The notes beneath the pieces are model-generated. The model had not been told where the DNA came from and did not search any database. It saw only the letters and a list, made by a program, of their open reading frames with translations. Source: Pseudacidovorax intermedius (GTDB taxonomy: Bacteria > Pseudomonadota > Gammaproteobacteria > Burkholderiales > Burkholderiaceae_C). Taken from it: 64,000 bases of DNA. A program made the translations under genes and the position numbers. Position 1 is the first letter of the stretch. The number at the start of each line of letters is the position of its first letter. Positions 8,333-16,257 of the stretch are shown here, piece by piece. The stretch spans positions 62,001-126,000 of the forward strand of contig NZ_QQAV01000006.1 in assembly GCF_003350475.1 (NCBI RefSeq). The letters run 5' to 3'.

Positions 8333-9907
8333 ATGACTTCCCATTCCCTGCGCACCGCGGCCATCGCGGCCGCCGCCCTGATCGCCGCCGCCGGCGCCGC
8401 GGCGCAGAACCTCGCCATCGGCTTCGCCGACCCCGTCTCGTCGGTGGACCCGCAGCTCAACAACCACGCGGGTGACCGCTCGCTGGCGCTGCATTTCTGG
8501 GATTCGCTGGTCACCTCGCGCGACGGCGGCAAGCTGGACCCGGGCCTGGCCTCCAGCTGGAAGTCGCTGGACGACAAGACCTGGGAATTCAAGATCAACA
8601 CCGCCATCAAGTGGCAGGACGGCACGCCCGTGTCGGCCGATGACATCGTGTTCTCCTTCCAGCGCGCGCGCAGCGTGCCGGGCTCGGTGGCCTCGTACTC
8701 GGGCGCGCTGCGCTCGGTGGAATCGGCCACCGCCAAGGACCCGGGCACGCTGATCGTCAAGACCAGCACGCCCAACCCCATGCTGCCGCTGGAGATCGCC
8801 TCGATCTACGTGGTGAGCAAGCATGTGGGCGAGAAGGCCCGCACCGAGGACTACAACAGCGGCAAGGCCGTCGTGGGCACCGGCCCCTACAAGTTCATCT
8901 CGTACACGCCGGGCGACCGCACGGTGTTCGAGCGCAATCCCACGTACTGGGGCCCCAAGCCGCAGTGGGAGAAGGTGACCTACCGCTTCATCAACAACGG
9001 TGCCGCCCGCACCGCGGCGCTGCTGGCCGGCGACGTGGACGTGATCGACAAGGTGGCCGTCACCGATGTCGAGAAGTTGCGCAAGGACCCGAAGGTCAGC
9101 GTCTACACCTACCCGGGCCTGCGCGTGCTGCTGCTGCAGCCGACGCTGCGCGAAGGCCCCAACGAATTCATCACCGACAACGCCGGCAAGGTGCTGGACA
9201 AGAACCCGTTGACCGACCTGCGCGTGCGCCAGGCGCTGTCGCTGGGCATCAACCGCAAGGCCATCGTGGACCGCGTGCTGCAGGGCACCGTGACCGAGGC
9301 CAACCAGTGGATGCCCAAGAACAGCTTCGGCTACAACCCCGAGGTCAAGGACATTCCCTACAACGCCGAGCAGGCCAAGAAGCTGCTGGCCGAGGCCGGC
9401 TATCCGCAGGGCTTCCAGATCAGCATCCACGTGCCGGGCGACCGCTATCCGCAGGCGCCCGAGACGGTGCAGGCCGTGGCGCAATTCTGGTCGCGCATCG
9501 GCGTCAAGACCAAGGTGGAGGTGGTGCCCTGGTCGGTGTACTCGGGCCGCGCGTCCAAGAACGAGTACGCCGTCAGCGTGATCGCCTGGGGCAACGGCAC
9601 CGGCGAGGCCGGATACGGCCTGCTGCAGACCCTGGCCAGCTACGACCCCAAGCGGGGCCGCGGCATCAACAACTGGGGCCGCTACAGCAACGAGAACGTG
9701 GACAAGGCGCTGGATGCCGCCACCGTCGAGTTCGACGCCCGTCGGCGCGAGGCCATCTTCCGCCACGCGGCCAAGCTGGTGACGGACGACGTCGGTCACA
9801 TCCCGCTCTTCCACTACCAGAACATCTGGGCCGCGAAGAAGGGCCTGAAGGTGGTGCCGCTGCTGAGCGACCGCACGACGGCCATGCAGGTCACCAGGAC
9901 CAACTGA
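8333..9907 (+). CDS. ABC transporter substrate-binding protein, family 5 (DppA/OppA-like)
   Basis: A 524-residue periplasmic binding protein with a clear Sec signal peptide (MTSHSLRTAAIAAAALIAAA, cleavage probably after AGAAA-Q). The SBP family 5 fold is indicated by ALHFWDSLVTSRDGGKLDPG, TWEFKINTAIKWQDGTPVSA and DLRVRQALSLGINRKAIVD. A GAAAGGA ribosome site precedes the ATG. It captures the ligand for the permease/ATPase set encoded upstream. Family 5 proteins also bind opines, nickel chelates and glutathione, so a peptide ligand is not certain. Confidence 0.93.
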   Translation: MTSHSLRTAAIAAAALIAAAGAAAQNLAIGFADPVSSVDPQLNNHAGDRSLALHFWDSLVTSRDGGKLDPGLASSWKSLDDKTWEFKINTAIKWQDGTPVSADDIVFSFQRARSVPGSVASYSGALRSVESATAKDPGTLIVKTSTPNPMLPLEIASIYVVSKHVGEKARTEDYNSGKAVVGTGPYKFISYTPGDRTVFERNPTYWGPKPQWEKVTYRFINNGAARTAALLAGDVDVIDKVAVTDVEKLRKDPKVSVYTYPGLRVLLLQPTLREGPNEFITDNAGKVLDKNPLTDLRVRQALSLGINRKAIVDRVLQGTVTEANQWMPKNSFGYNPEVKDIPYNAEQAKKLLAEAGYPQGFQISIHVPGDRYPQAPETVQAVAQFWSRIGVKTKVEVVPWSVYSGRASKNEYAVSVIAWGNGTGEAGYGLLQTLASYDPKRGRGINNWGRYSNENVDKALDAATVEFDARRREAIFRHAAKLVTDDVGHIPLFHYQNIWAAKKGLKVVPLLSDRTTAMQVTRTN

Positions 9908-9917
9908 GGCCGCGCGC

Positions 9918-11228
9918 ATGCTGCAAGTCACGCCCGCCGATGCGCTGATCGATGTGCCGCGGCGCATCGCGGCCGAGGGACTGGCGCCCGGCGAGCGGGT
10001 GCGCATCGAGAGCCGCACCGTGCGCGGCCCGGGCATTGCCTGGACGGCGCAGGTCGAACTGACCGCCGATGCGGACGGCACCGTGGACCTGGGCCGCGAT
10101 GCGCCGCTGGCCGGCGGCAGCTACGAGGGCGTCTCGCCCATGGGCCTGGTCTGGGCCCAGGTGCCCGAGCAGCCCGGCGCGCCGCGCGAGGTCTTTGCCG
10201 CCGAGCCTGCCGCGCCGCTCACGACCGAGCTGGTGCTCACGCGCGCGGACGGTTCCCGTTGGCAGGCCGCCTTCGTGCAGCGGCTGACGGGCGAGGGCGT
10301 GACGCGCCGCGAGGTGCGCGACAACGGCCTGTCGGCCACGCTCTTCCTGCCGCCGGGGCCGGGCCCGCATCCGGCGGTGATGGTGCTCAATGGCAGCGGC
10401 GGCGGCATCAACGAGCCGCGGGCGGCGCTCTATGCCTCGCACGGCTATGCGGCTTTGGCCGTGGGCTATTTCAAGTCGCCCGGCCGGCCCGACCACATCT
10501 CCGACACGCACCTGGAGTACTTCGAGACGGCCCTGCAGTGGATCCATGCGCAGCTCAGGCCCGCGGGCGGCTTCGTCGCCCTGTCGGGCCAGTCGCGCGG
10601 CGGCGAGCTGGTGCTGTTGCTCGCCACGCTGATGCCCGAGATGGTCTCGGCCGTCATCGGCTACGTGCCCGGCGCCGTGGTGCACAGCGCGCAGAACGCC
10701 TGCAACCCCGCGAACGGCCCCGACAGCCGCAACGGCCCCGCTTGGTGGTGGCGCGGACAGCCGCTGCCACACCTGTGGGAGCACAACCGCACGGCGACAT
10801 GGGCGCCCTGGGACGAAGGCCCCGAGCCGCGCCGCCATGCCAACGCGCTGCTCACCGCGCTGCAGGACGCCGAGGCCGTGGAGCGCGCCCGCATCCGTGT
10901 CGAGCGCATCCGCGGGCCGGTGATGCTGCTGTCGGCCACCGACGACGGCTCCTGGCCCTCCAGCCTGTACGGCCGCATGGTGGTCGAGCGCCTGGCTGCG
11001 CATGGTCATCCGTGGCCGGTGGAGCACCTCGACTTCGAGGGTGCCGGCCATTCCATCGTCTTCCCCTTCGTGCCGACCACGCAGCTGGCCTATGCCCATC
11101 CGGTCTCGGGCCGGCTCAGCACCAGCGGCGGCACGCCCGCCGCCAATGCGCATGCCGACGAGGCCTCCTGGGCCGGCGTGCGCGACTTTCTCCAACAGGC
11201 CGCCTCGGCGGCCAAGGCCAAGCCATGA
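9918..11228 (+). CDS. Acyl-CoA thioesterase / BAAT-family alpha/beta hydrolase
   Basis: A 436-residue protein with the two-part build of the acyl-CoA thioesterase/bile-acid-CoA:amino-acid N-acyltransferase family: an N-terminal Ig-like domain (about 1-120, DVPRRIAAEGLAPGERVRIE) and an alpha/beta hydrolase domain. The nucleophile elbow is GQSRG with Ser226; mammalian BAAT has Cys there and thioesterases usually have Ser or Cys. A late GAGHS segment carries the probable catalytic His. No signal peptide. It lies 10 bp after the binding protein gene and overlaps the next gene by 4 bp, so it belongs to the operon. It may cleave or transfer an acyl group on the imported compound; the substrate is unknown. 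Confidence 0.8.
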   Translation: MLQVTPADALIDVPRRIAAEGLAPGERVRIESRTVRGPGIAWTAQVELTADADGTVDLGRDAPLAGGSYEGVSPMGLVWAQVPEQPGAPREVFAAEPAAPLTTELVLTRADGSRWQAAFVQRLTGEGVTRREVRDNGLSATLFLPPGPGPHPAVMVLNGSGGGINEPRAALYASHGYAALAVGYFKSPGRPDHISDTHLEYFETALQWIHAQLRPAGGFVALSGQSRGGELVLLLATLMPEMVSAVIGYVPGAVVHSAQNACNPANGPDSRNGPAWWWRGQPLPHLWEHNRTATWAPWDEGPEPRRHANALLTALQDAEAVERARIRVERIRGPVMLLSATDDGSWPSSLYGRMVVERLAAHGHPWPVEHLDFEGAGHSIVFPFVPTTQLAYAHPVSGRLSTSGGTPAANAHADEASWAGVRDFLQQAASAAKAKP

Positions 11229-12403
11229 CTTCTGCTGCCTCCACCCCCACCGTCCCCGACCTGATCGACGCGCTGGTGCCGCTGGCCGACGGTGCGCCGC
11301 TGCATGCCGTGCGCCACCAGCGCGACAAGGTGGTCGCGGCCACGCAGGGCAGCCATGCGCGGCTCTTCGACCCGGCGCTGCCCGGCCTGAGCCTGGCCGA
11401 GCGGCTGCTGGCCGCGCACGAGATCGCGCGCCGTGCCGGCGTAACGGTATTGGCCGACCACTACCGCACGCAGCTGCTGGCGCTGGGCACGCCCACCGCC
11501 GCCCAGCAAGCCGCGCTGGATGGCGAGCCCGTCCCCACCGAAGACGCCCGCCTGGCCGAGATCCTGCGCTTCACCATCGCCCTGGCCGACAAGCCCGTGG
11601 AGGGCGACCAGGCCGCGCTGCTGCGGCTGCCCGCCGCCGGCATCGACACGCCGGCCGTGGTGGCCCTGGCCCAGCTCATCGCCTACGTGGCCTACCAATT
11701 GCGCGTGCTGGCCGGCCTGCAGGCGCTGGCCGCCGCAGGCGATGCGCAGTCTGCGGCGCCCGCGGCCAAGGAAGAGGCGGCGCCCTTCGTGCATCCCGCC
11801 AACCTGCCCAAGCCCGGCGAGCCCATCCGCATCAACGGCTTCACCAGCGAGACGCTGGGCTGGAAGGCCTGGCTGCCCGTGCTTGACCTGGCCCAGGCCA
11901 CGCCGGAGCAGACGGCCGTGCTGGAAAGCAGCCATCCCAAGGCCAAGACCAGCGACTACTACCTGCTGCTGGTGCAGCAGCCGGCCATCCTGCAGGAGCG
12001 TTCCACGGTCTTCAACGCCATCATGTACGCGCCCGGCGGCCTGTCGCGCGCCGAGCGCGAACTGGCCAGCGCCGTGGTCTCGCGCATCAACGGCTGCGTG
12101 TACTGCGCCTCGGTGCATGCCCAGCGCTTCGAGCAACTGACCAAGCGCAACGACGCGATCGCCCAGGTCTTCCACGAACCGCAGGGCGCCGGCACCAACG
12201 CCCGCGAGCGGGCCATCGTGCAGGCCTCGATCACGCTGACCGCCACGCCGGCCGGCTTTGGTGCCGACGACATCGCGCCGCTGCGCGCCGCGGGTCTGTC
12301 AGACCTGGAGATCCTGGACCTGGTCCACGCCATCGCCATCTTCGCCTGGGCCAACCGGCTGATGCTCAACCTGGGCGAGCCGGTGTACGGCGGCGAGGGC
12401 TGA
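11225..12403 (+). CDS. Fused double CMD-family protein with AhpD-like peroxidase half
   Basis: A 392-residue protein made of two carboxymuconolactone-decarboxylase-like units. The N-terminal unit (about 1-180) lacks cysteines. The C-terminal unit (about 195-392) has the AhpD signature CxxCxxxH as Cys291-Val-Tyr-Cys294-Ala-Ser-Val-His298, expected to act as a thiol peroxidase or disulfide relay. As I recall, separate families named after Avi_7170 (CMD) and Avi_7169 (alkylhydroperoxidase-like) occur side by side next to ABC importers and flavin enzymes; here they appear joined in one chain. The start at 11225 (ATGA overlap) was chosen over in-frame upstream sequence lying inside the hydrolase gene. 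It may protect against peroxide from the flavoenzyme. Confidence 0.8.
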   Translation: MTSAASTPTVPDLIDALVPLADGAPLHAVRHQRDKVVAATQGSHARLFDPALPGLSLAERLLAAHEIARRAGVTVLADHYRTQLLALGTPTAAQQAALDGEPVPTEDARLAEILRFTIALADKPVEGDQAALLRLPAAGIDTPAVVALAQLIAYVAYQLRVLAGLQALAAAGDAQSAAPAAKEEAAPFVHPANLPKPGEPIRINGFTSETLGWKAWLPVLDLAQATPEQTAVLESSHPKAKTSDYYLLLVQQPAILQERSTVFNAIMYAPGGLSRAERELASAVVSRINGCVYCASVHAQRFEQLTKRNDAIAQVFHEPQGAGTNARERAIVQASITLTATPAGFGADDIAPLRAAGLSDLEILDLVHAIAIFAWANRLMLNLGEPVYGGEG

Positions 12404-12413
12404 TCCGCCCGGC

Positions 12414-13331
12414 TCAGTCCGGCGCGTGGGCCGGCTCGCGCCCGGCCTGGGCATGGTGGCGGATCCAGGCGATCAGATCCTGCGCTGCCGGTGTGAGCGG
12501 CAGGTCGTGCCGACGCAACACATGCACCGTGGGCCGCGGTAGCTCGTCCTCGATCGGCACCTCGCACAGCGCGGCGCGGAAGGCGTTCAGCTCAAACACC
12601 ATGCGTGGCAGCGTGGCCATGAAGTCCGACTGGGCCACGATGGCCGGCAGGGCCAGGAAGGACTCGCAGGTCATGCCGCGCCGCGGTGGCGCAAGGCCGC
12701 TGCGCGCGAATGCCTCTTCCACGATGGCGCCCGGCCCGCGCGGCGCGCTGGAGTAGACCCACGCGCAATCCGCCAGCTCGGCCAGTCGCGTCGCCTGCCG
12801 CAGCGGATGCCAGCGATGGCAGGCGATCACGATCTCGGTCACCAGCAGCGGCTCCGCCACCAGGTCGGGCTCGATCTCCTGCCGGTGCACGGGGGTCAGG
12901 CCGAAGTCCAGCGTGCCATCGCGCAAGGCCGGCGTGATGCCGGGATAGAGGCCGTCGCGGCATTCCACCTGCACGTCGGGATGGCGGCGGCGGAAGTCCT
13001 GCAGCGCCGGGGGCAAAAGCGACAGTGCCACGGCGGGTGAGGTCGAGAAGCGCACGCTGCCCGCCCAGCGGCCCCGCAGCTGCTCGATCTCCTCGCGGGC
13101 GCGCCGGCTCTCTTCGACCATCAGTCGGGCCCGCACCAGGAAGGCGCGGCCGAACTCCGTGAAGCTGGCGCCCTGCTTCGTGCGCACCAGCAGCGGCGCA
13201 TTCAGCTCTTCCTCCAGTTGCTGGATGGCGGCCGTCAAGGCCGGCTGCGAAAGGTTCACCCGCTGTGCCGCGGCGCGGATGCTGCCCAGGGCCTCGATGT
13301 GCAGCAGCGCCTGCAGGGTCTGGAACTTCAT
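12414..13331 (-). CDS. tsaR: LysR-family regulator, TsaR-like
   Basis: A 305-residue LysR protein with HTH segment GSIRAAAQRVNLSQPALTAA and an effector domain containing SSAPRGPGAIVEEAFARSGL and VLRRHDLPLTPAAQDLI. These stretches match what I remember of TsaR, the regulator of 4-toluenesulfonate degradation in Comamonas testosteroni. The gene is divergent from a Rieske oxygenase gene with 96 bp between starts, the same layout as tsaR-tsaM. It should activate that operon in response to an aromatic substrate. Assignment to TsaR rather than a relative with another aromatic effector is an inference from sequence memory and synteny. Confidence 0.75.
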   Translation of the reverse strand: MKFQTLQALLHIEALGSIRAAAQRVNLSQPALTAAIQQLEEELNAPLLVRTKQGASFTEFGRAFLVRARLMVEESRRAREEIEQLRGRWAGSVRFSTSPAVALSLLPPALQDFRRRHPDVQVECRDGLYPGITPALRDGTLDFGLTPVHRQEIEPDLVAEPLLVTEIVIACHRWHPLRQATRLAELADCAWVYSSAPRGPGAIVEEAFARSGLAPPRRGMTCESFLALPAIVAQSDFMATLPRMVFELNAFRAALCEVPIEDELPRPTVHVLRRHDLPLTPAAQDLIAWIRHHAQAGREPAHAPD

Positions 13332-13427
13332 GGTGATCGGGATTCTGGATCAATCACCGCAAAAAGCGATTTCCTGCTTTCACCTGGCCCTTCCTAGCAT
13401 GGCGCCATCCAATCAGGAGACAAGAAG
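13332..13427. promoter_or_regulatory. Divergent tsaR/tsaM-like promoter region with two inverted repeats
   Basis: GGTGAT (13332-13337) and ATCACC (13353-13358) form a dyad directly upstream of the regulator's start; AAAGC (13363-13367) and GCTTT (13376-13380) form a second. These are candidate LysR binding sites for autorepression and activation. CAGGAGAC just before 13428 is a good ribosome site for the oxygenase gene. No convincing -35/-10 pair was picked. Confidence 0.5.
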
Positions 13428-14471
13428 ATGTTCGTTCGCAACTGCTGGTACGTGGCGGGATGGGACCAGGAAATTCCCGCCGATGGTTTGCTGTCCCGCG
13501 TGCTGCTCGGCGAGCCGGTGCTGCTCTACCGCGACACCCAGGGCCGCGCCGTGGCGCTGGAAGACCGCTGCTGCCATCGCGCCGCCCCGCTGCACCTGGG
13601 CCGCAAGGAAGGCGACTGCGTGCGGTGCATGTACCACGGCCTCAAGTTCGACCCCACCGGCGCGTGTGTCGAGATTCCCGGCCAGGCCAGCGTGCCGCCG
13701 CGCACCTGCGTGCGCAGCTATCCCGTGGTCGAGAAGGACCGGCTGGTGTGGATCTGGATGGGCGATGCGGCGCTGGCCGACGCCAGCCAGATCGCCGACT
13801 TCTTCTGGCACGACTCGCCCGACTGGCGCATGAAGCCCGGCTACCTGCACTACCAGGCGCACTACCAGCTGATCGTCGACAACCTGCTCGACTTCACCCA
13901 CCTGGCCTGGGTCCACCCGACCACGCTGGGCACCGGCAGCGCTGCCTCGCTCAAGCCGCAGATCGAGCGCGACACGAGCGGCAACGGCACGCTGACCATC
14001 CGCCGCTGGTACCTGGACGACGAGATGCCCAACCTGCACAAGCGCGTCGCCCGCTTCGAGGGCAAGGTGGACCGCTGGCAGATCTACCAGTGGTCGCCGC
14101 CCGCGCTGCTGCGCATGGACGCCGGCTCGGCGCCGGCGGGTACCGGTGCGCCCGACGGCCACCGGGTGCCCGAGGCGCTGCAGTTCCGCCACACCTCCAT
14201 CCAGACCCCCGAGACCGCCACCACCAGCCACTACTGGTTCTGCCAGGCGCGCAACTTCGCCCTCGACGACGAGGCCATGACCGAGCAGATCTACCAGGAC
14301 GTGCTGGTCGCCTTCGAGGAAGACCGTCGCATGATCGAGGGCCAGCAGAAGGTGATGGCACTGGTGCCCGAACGGCCCATGGTGGCCATCGGCGCCGACG
14401 CCGGCCTGAACCAGGCCCGCTGGCTGATCGACCGCATGGCGCGCGCCGAGACGGCCGCGACCGCGGCATGA
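13428..14471 (+). CDS. tsaM: Rieske non-heme iron oxygenase, TsaM/VanA-like
   Basis: A 347-residue aromatic-ring side-chain oxygenase. The Rieske [2Fe-2S] ligands are Cys48, His50, Cys67 and His70 (C-C-H then C-M-Y-H); Cys49 replaces the usual Pro of CPH. The mononuclear iron site is Asn152-x2-Asp155-x2-His158-x4-His163. This family (vanillate O-demethylase, TsaM) hydroxylates methyl or methoxy groups on aromatic rings using electrons from a VanB-type reductase, encoded next with a 4-bp overlap. Start sequence, length and gene order match TsaM, which converts 4-toluenesulfonate to 4-sulfobenzyl alcohol. The true substrate could be another methyl- or methoxy-arene. Confidence 0.82.
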   Translation: MFVRNCWYVAGWDQEIPADGLLSRVLLGEPVLLYRDTQGRAVALEDRCCHRAAPLHLGRKEGDCVRCMYHGLKFDPTGACVEIPGQASVPPRTCVRSYPVVEKDRLVWIWMGDAALADASQIADFFWHDSPDWRMKPGYLHYQAHYQLIVDNLLDFTHLAWVHPTTLGTGSAASLKPQIERDTSGNGTLTIRRWYLDDEMPNLHKRVARFEGKVDRWQIYQWSPPALLRMDAGSAPAGTGAPDGHRVPEALQFRHTSIQTPETATTSHYWFCQARNFALDDEAMTEQIYQDVLVAFEEDRRMIEGQQKVMALVPERPMVAIGADAGLNQARWLIDRMARAETAATAA

Positions 14472-15427
14472 GCAGCGCGCTGCCCCTGGTGGTCGAGTCG
14501 GTGCGGGCGGTGGCGCGCGATGTGCTGCAGCTGGTGCTGCGCCACGCCGAACACCGGCCCCTGCCCGGTGCCGCGCCCGGCGCCCACATCGACCTGCTGC
14601 TGCCGGCCGGCCCGACGCGGCAGTACTCGCTGGTGAATGCCGCGGGCGCGGCCAACCAGGACCGCTACGAGATTGCCGTGGGCTGGGACATGCGCAGCCG
14701 TGGCGGCTCGCGCTGGATCCACGAGCAGCTCAAGGTCGGCCAGGCCGTGGACGCCAGCGCGCCGCGCAACCTGTTCGCCATGCGGCCGCAGGACCGGCGG
14801 GTGCTGCTGGTGGCCGGCGGCATCGGCATCACGCCCATCGTGGCGATGGCACGGCACTGTGCCCGCCAGGGGCTGGACTGGGAGCTGCTGGCTTGCGCCC
14901 GCTCCGCCGCGCGCCTGGCCTACCTGGAAGAGCTGCGCGAACTCGCCGGCGCCCGGCTGCGGCTGCATCTGGACGATGAGCAGGACGGGCCGCCCCGGCT
15001 CGACGCGCTGCTGCGCGAGCCGCGCTGGGACGGCGTCTATGCCTGCGGCCCAGCGCCCATGCTGGACGCGCTGCAGGCGGCCACGCGCCACTGGCCCGCG
15101 GGGCGGCTTCACATGGAGCGCTTTGCCGCCACCGCCACGCCTGCGGGCGACGGCACGCGCCGCGATTTCGAGCTGGTGCTGGCGCGCAGCGGCTGCAGCA
15201 CCCGTGTCGGCGCGGACGAAAGCGTGCTCGCCGCGCTCGGGCGCCTGGGCATCGAGCATCCCAGCGCCTGTCGCGAAGGCCTCTGCGGCACCTGCGAAGT
15301 CGCGGTGCTGGACGGCGAGGTGCGGCATCTCGACGCGGTGCTCGATGCGGCCGACCCCGCATCCCGCCAGCGAATGATGGCCTGCGTCTCCCGCTGCGCG
15401 GGGGAGCGGCTGGTGCTGGACCTCTGA
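14468..15427 (+). CDS. tsaB: Phthalate-dioxygenase-type reductase, TsaB/VanB-like
   Basis: A 319-residue one-protein electron chain: N-terminal flavin domain (RQYSLVNAA, about residues 56-64), NAD domain (VLLVAGGIGITPIVAMA) and C-terminal plant-type ferredoxin domain with Cys268-x4-Cys273-x2-Cys276 and a final Cys in MMACVSRC. It passes electrons from NADH through FMN and [2Fe-2S] to the Rieske oxygenase encoded just upstream (ATGA overlap). Gene order and size fit TsaB. Confidence 0.85.
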   Translation: MSSALPLVVESVRAVARDVLQLVLRHAEHRPLPGAAPGAHIDLLLPAGPTRQYSLVNAAGAANQDRYEIAVGWDMRSRGGSRWIHEQLKVGQAVDASAPRNLFAMRPQDRRVLLVAGGIGITPIVAMARHCARQGLDWELLACARSAARLAYLEELRELAGARLRLHLDDEQDGPPRLDALLREPRWDGVYACGPAPMLDALQAATRHWPAGRLHMERFAATATPAGDGTRRDFELVLARSGCSTRVGADESVLAALGRLGIEHPSACREGLCGTCEVAVLDGEVRHLDAVLDAADPASRQRMMACVSRCAGERLVLDL

Positions 15428-15498
15428 CCTCGGCTGGCCGGCGCGTGGGCCTTGTGAGGCCGGCCGGCGGCTCTCTTCATCGCTACTCAGGAGACAAC

Positions 15499-16257
15499 AT
15501 GGAACTCAAGGACAAGGTGGCCATCGTCACCGGCGGCGCATCGGGCTTCGGTGCCGAGATTGCGCGGCAGTTCGCACGGCGCGGCGCCTCGGTGATGGTC
15601 GCCGACCTCAACGGCGACGGCGCGGCCCGCGTGGCGGCAAGCATCCGCGAGGCCGGGGGCCGCGCCGCCGCCTTCGCCTGCGACGTGGCGCGCGAGCAGC
15701 CCTTCCGTGCGCTGGTCGAGCGCACGCTCGCCGAGCTCGGCGGCCTGCACATCATGGTCAACAACGCCGGCACCACGCACCGCAACAAGCCTGCGCTGGA
15801 AGTGACCGAGGCCGAGTTCGACCGGGTGCTGCAGGTCAACCTCAAGAGCGTGTTCTGGTCGGCCCAGGTGGTGGTGCCGCACTTCGTGCAGCAGGGCGGC
15901 GGCTGCATGGTCAACGTCGCCTCGACCACTGGTGTGCGGCCCGGGCCGGGCCTGACCTGGTACAGCGCCAGCAAGGCGGCCATGATCAACCTGACCAAGG
16001 GCCTGGCGCTGGAGCTGGCGCGTCATGGCGTGCGGGTCAACGCCGTCAATCCCATGATCGGCGAGACGGCCATGCTGGCCGACTTCATGGGCGTGGAGGA
16101 CACGCCTGCCAACCGGGAGCGCTTCCTGTCGCGCATTCCGCTCGGGCGCTTCACCCGGCCGGCCGACGTGGCCTCCGCCGCGGCTTTCCTGGCCTCCGAC
16201 GAAGCCAGCTATCTCACCGGCGTCTGCCTGGACGTGGACGGCGGGCGCAACATATGA
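15499..16257 (+). CDS. tsaC: Short-chain dehydrogenase, TsaC-like (4-sulfobenzyl alcohol dehydrogenase)
   Basis: A classical SDR of 252 residues: cofactor motif TGGASGFG (11-18), NNAG (88-91), catalytic Ser142, Tyr155 and Lys159 (YSASK). The start at 15499 has a CAGGAGAC ribosome site; the longer upstream ORF is not needed. The C-terminal stretch RIPLGRFTRPADVAS...LTGVCLDVDGG closely resembles TsaC as I remember it. In the tsa pathway it oxidises the alcohol made by TsaMB to the aldehyde. It overlaps the aldehyde dehydrogenase gene by 4 bp. Confidence 0.82.
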   Translation: MELKDKVAIVTGGASGFGAEIARQFARRGASVMVADLNGDGAARVAASIREAGGRAAAFACDVAREQPFRALVERTLAELGGLHIMVNNAGTTHRNKPALEVTEAEFDRVLQVNLKSVFWSAQVVVPHFVQQGGGCMVNVASTTGVRPGPGLTWYSASKAAMINLTKGLALELARHGVRVNAVNPMIGETAMLADFMGVEDTPANRERFLSRIPLGRFTRPADVASAAAFLASDEASYLTGVCLDVDGGRNI

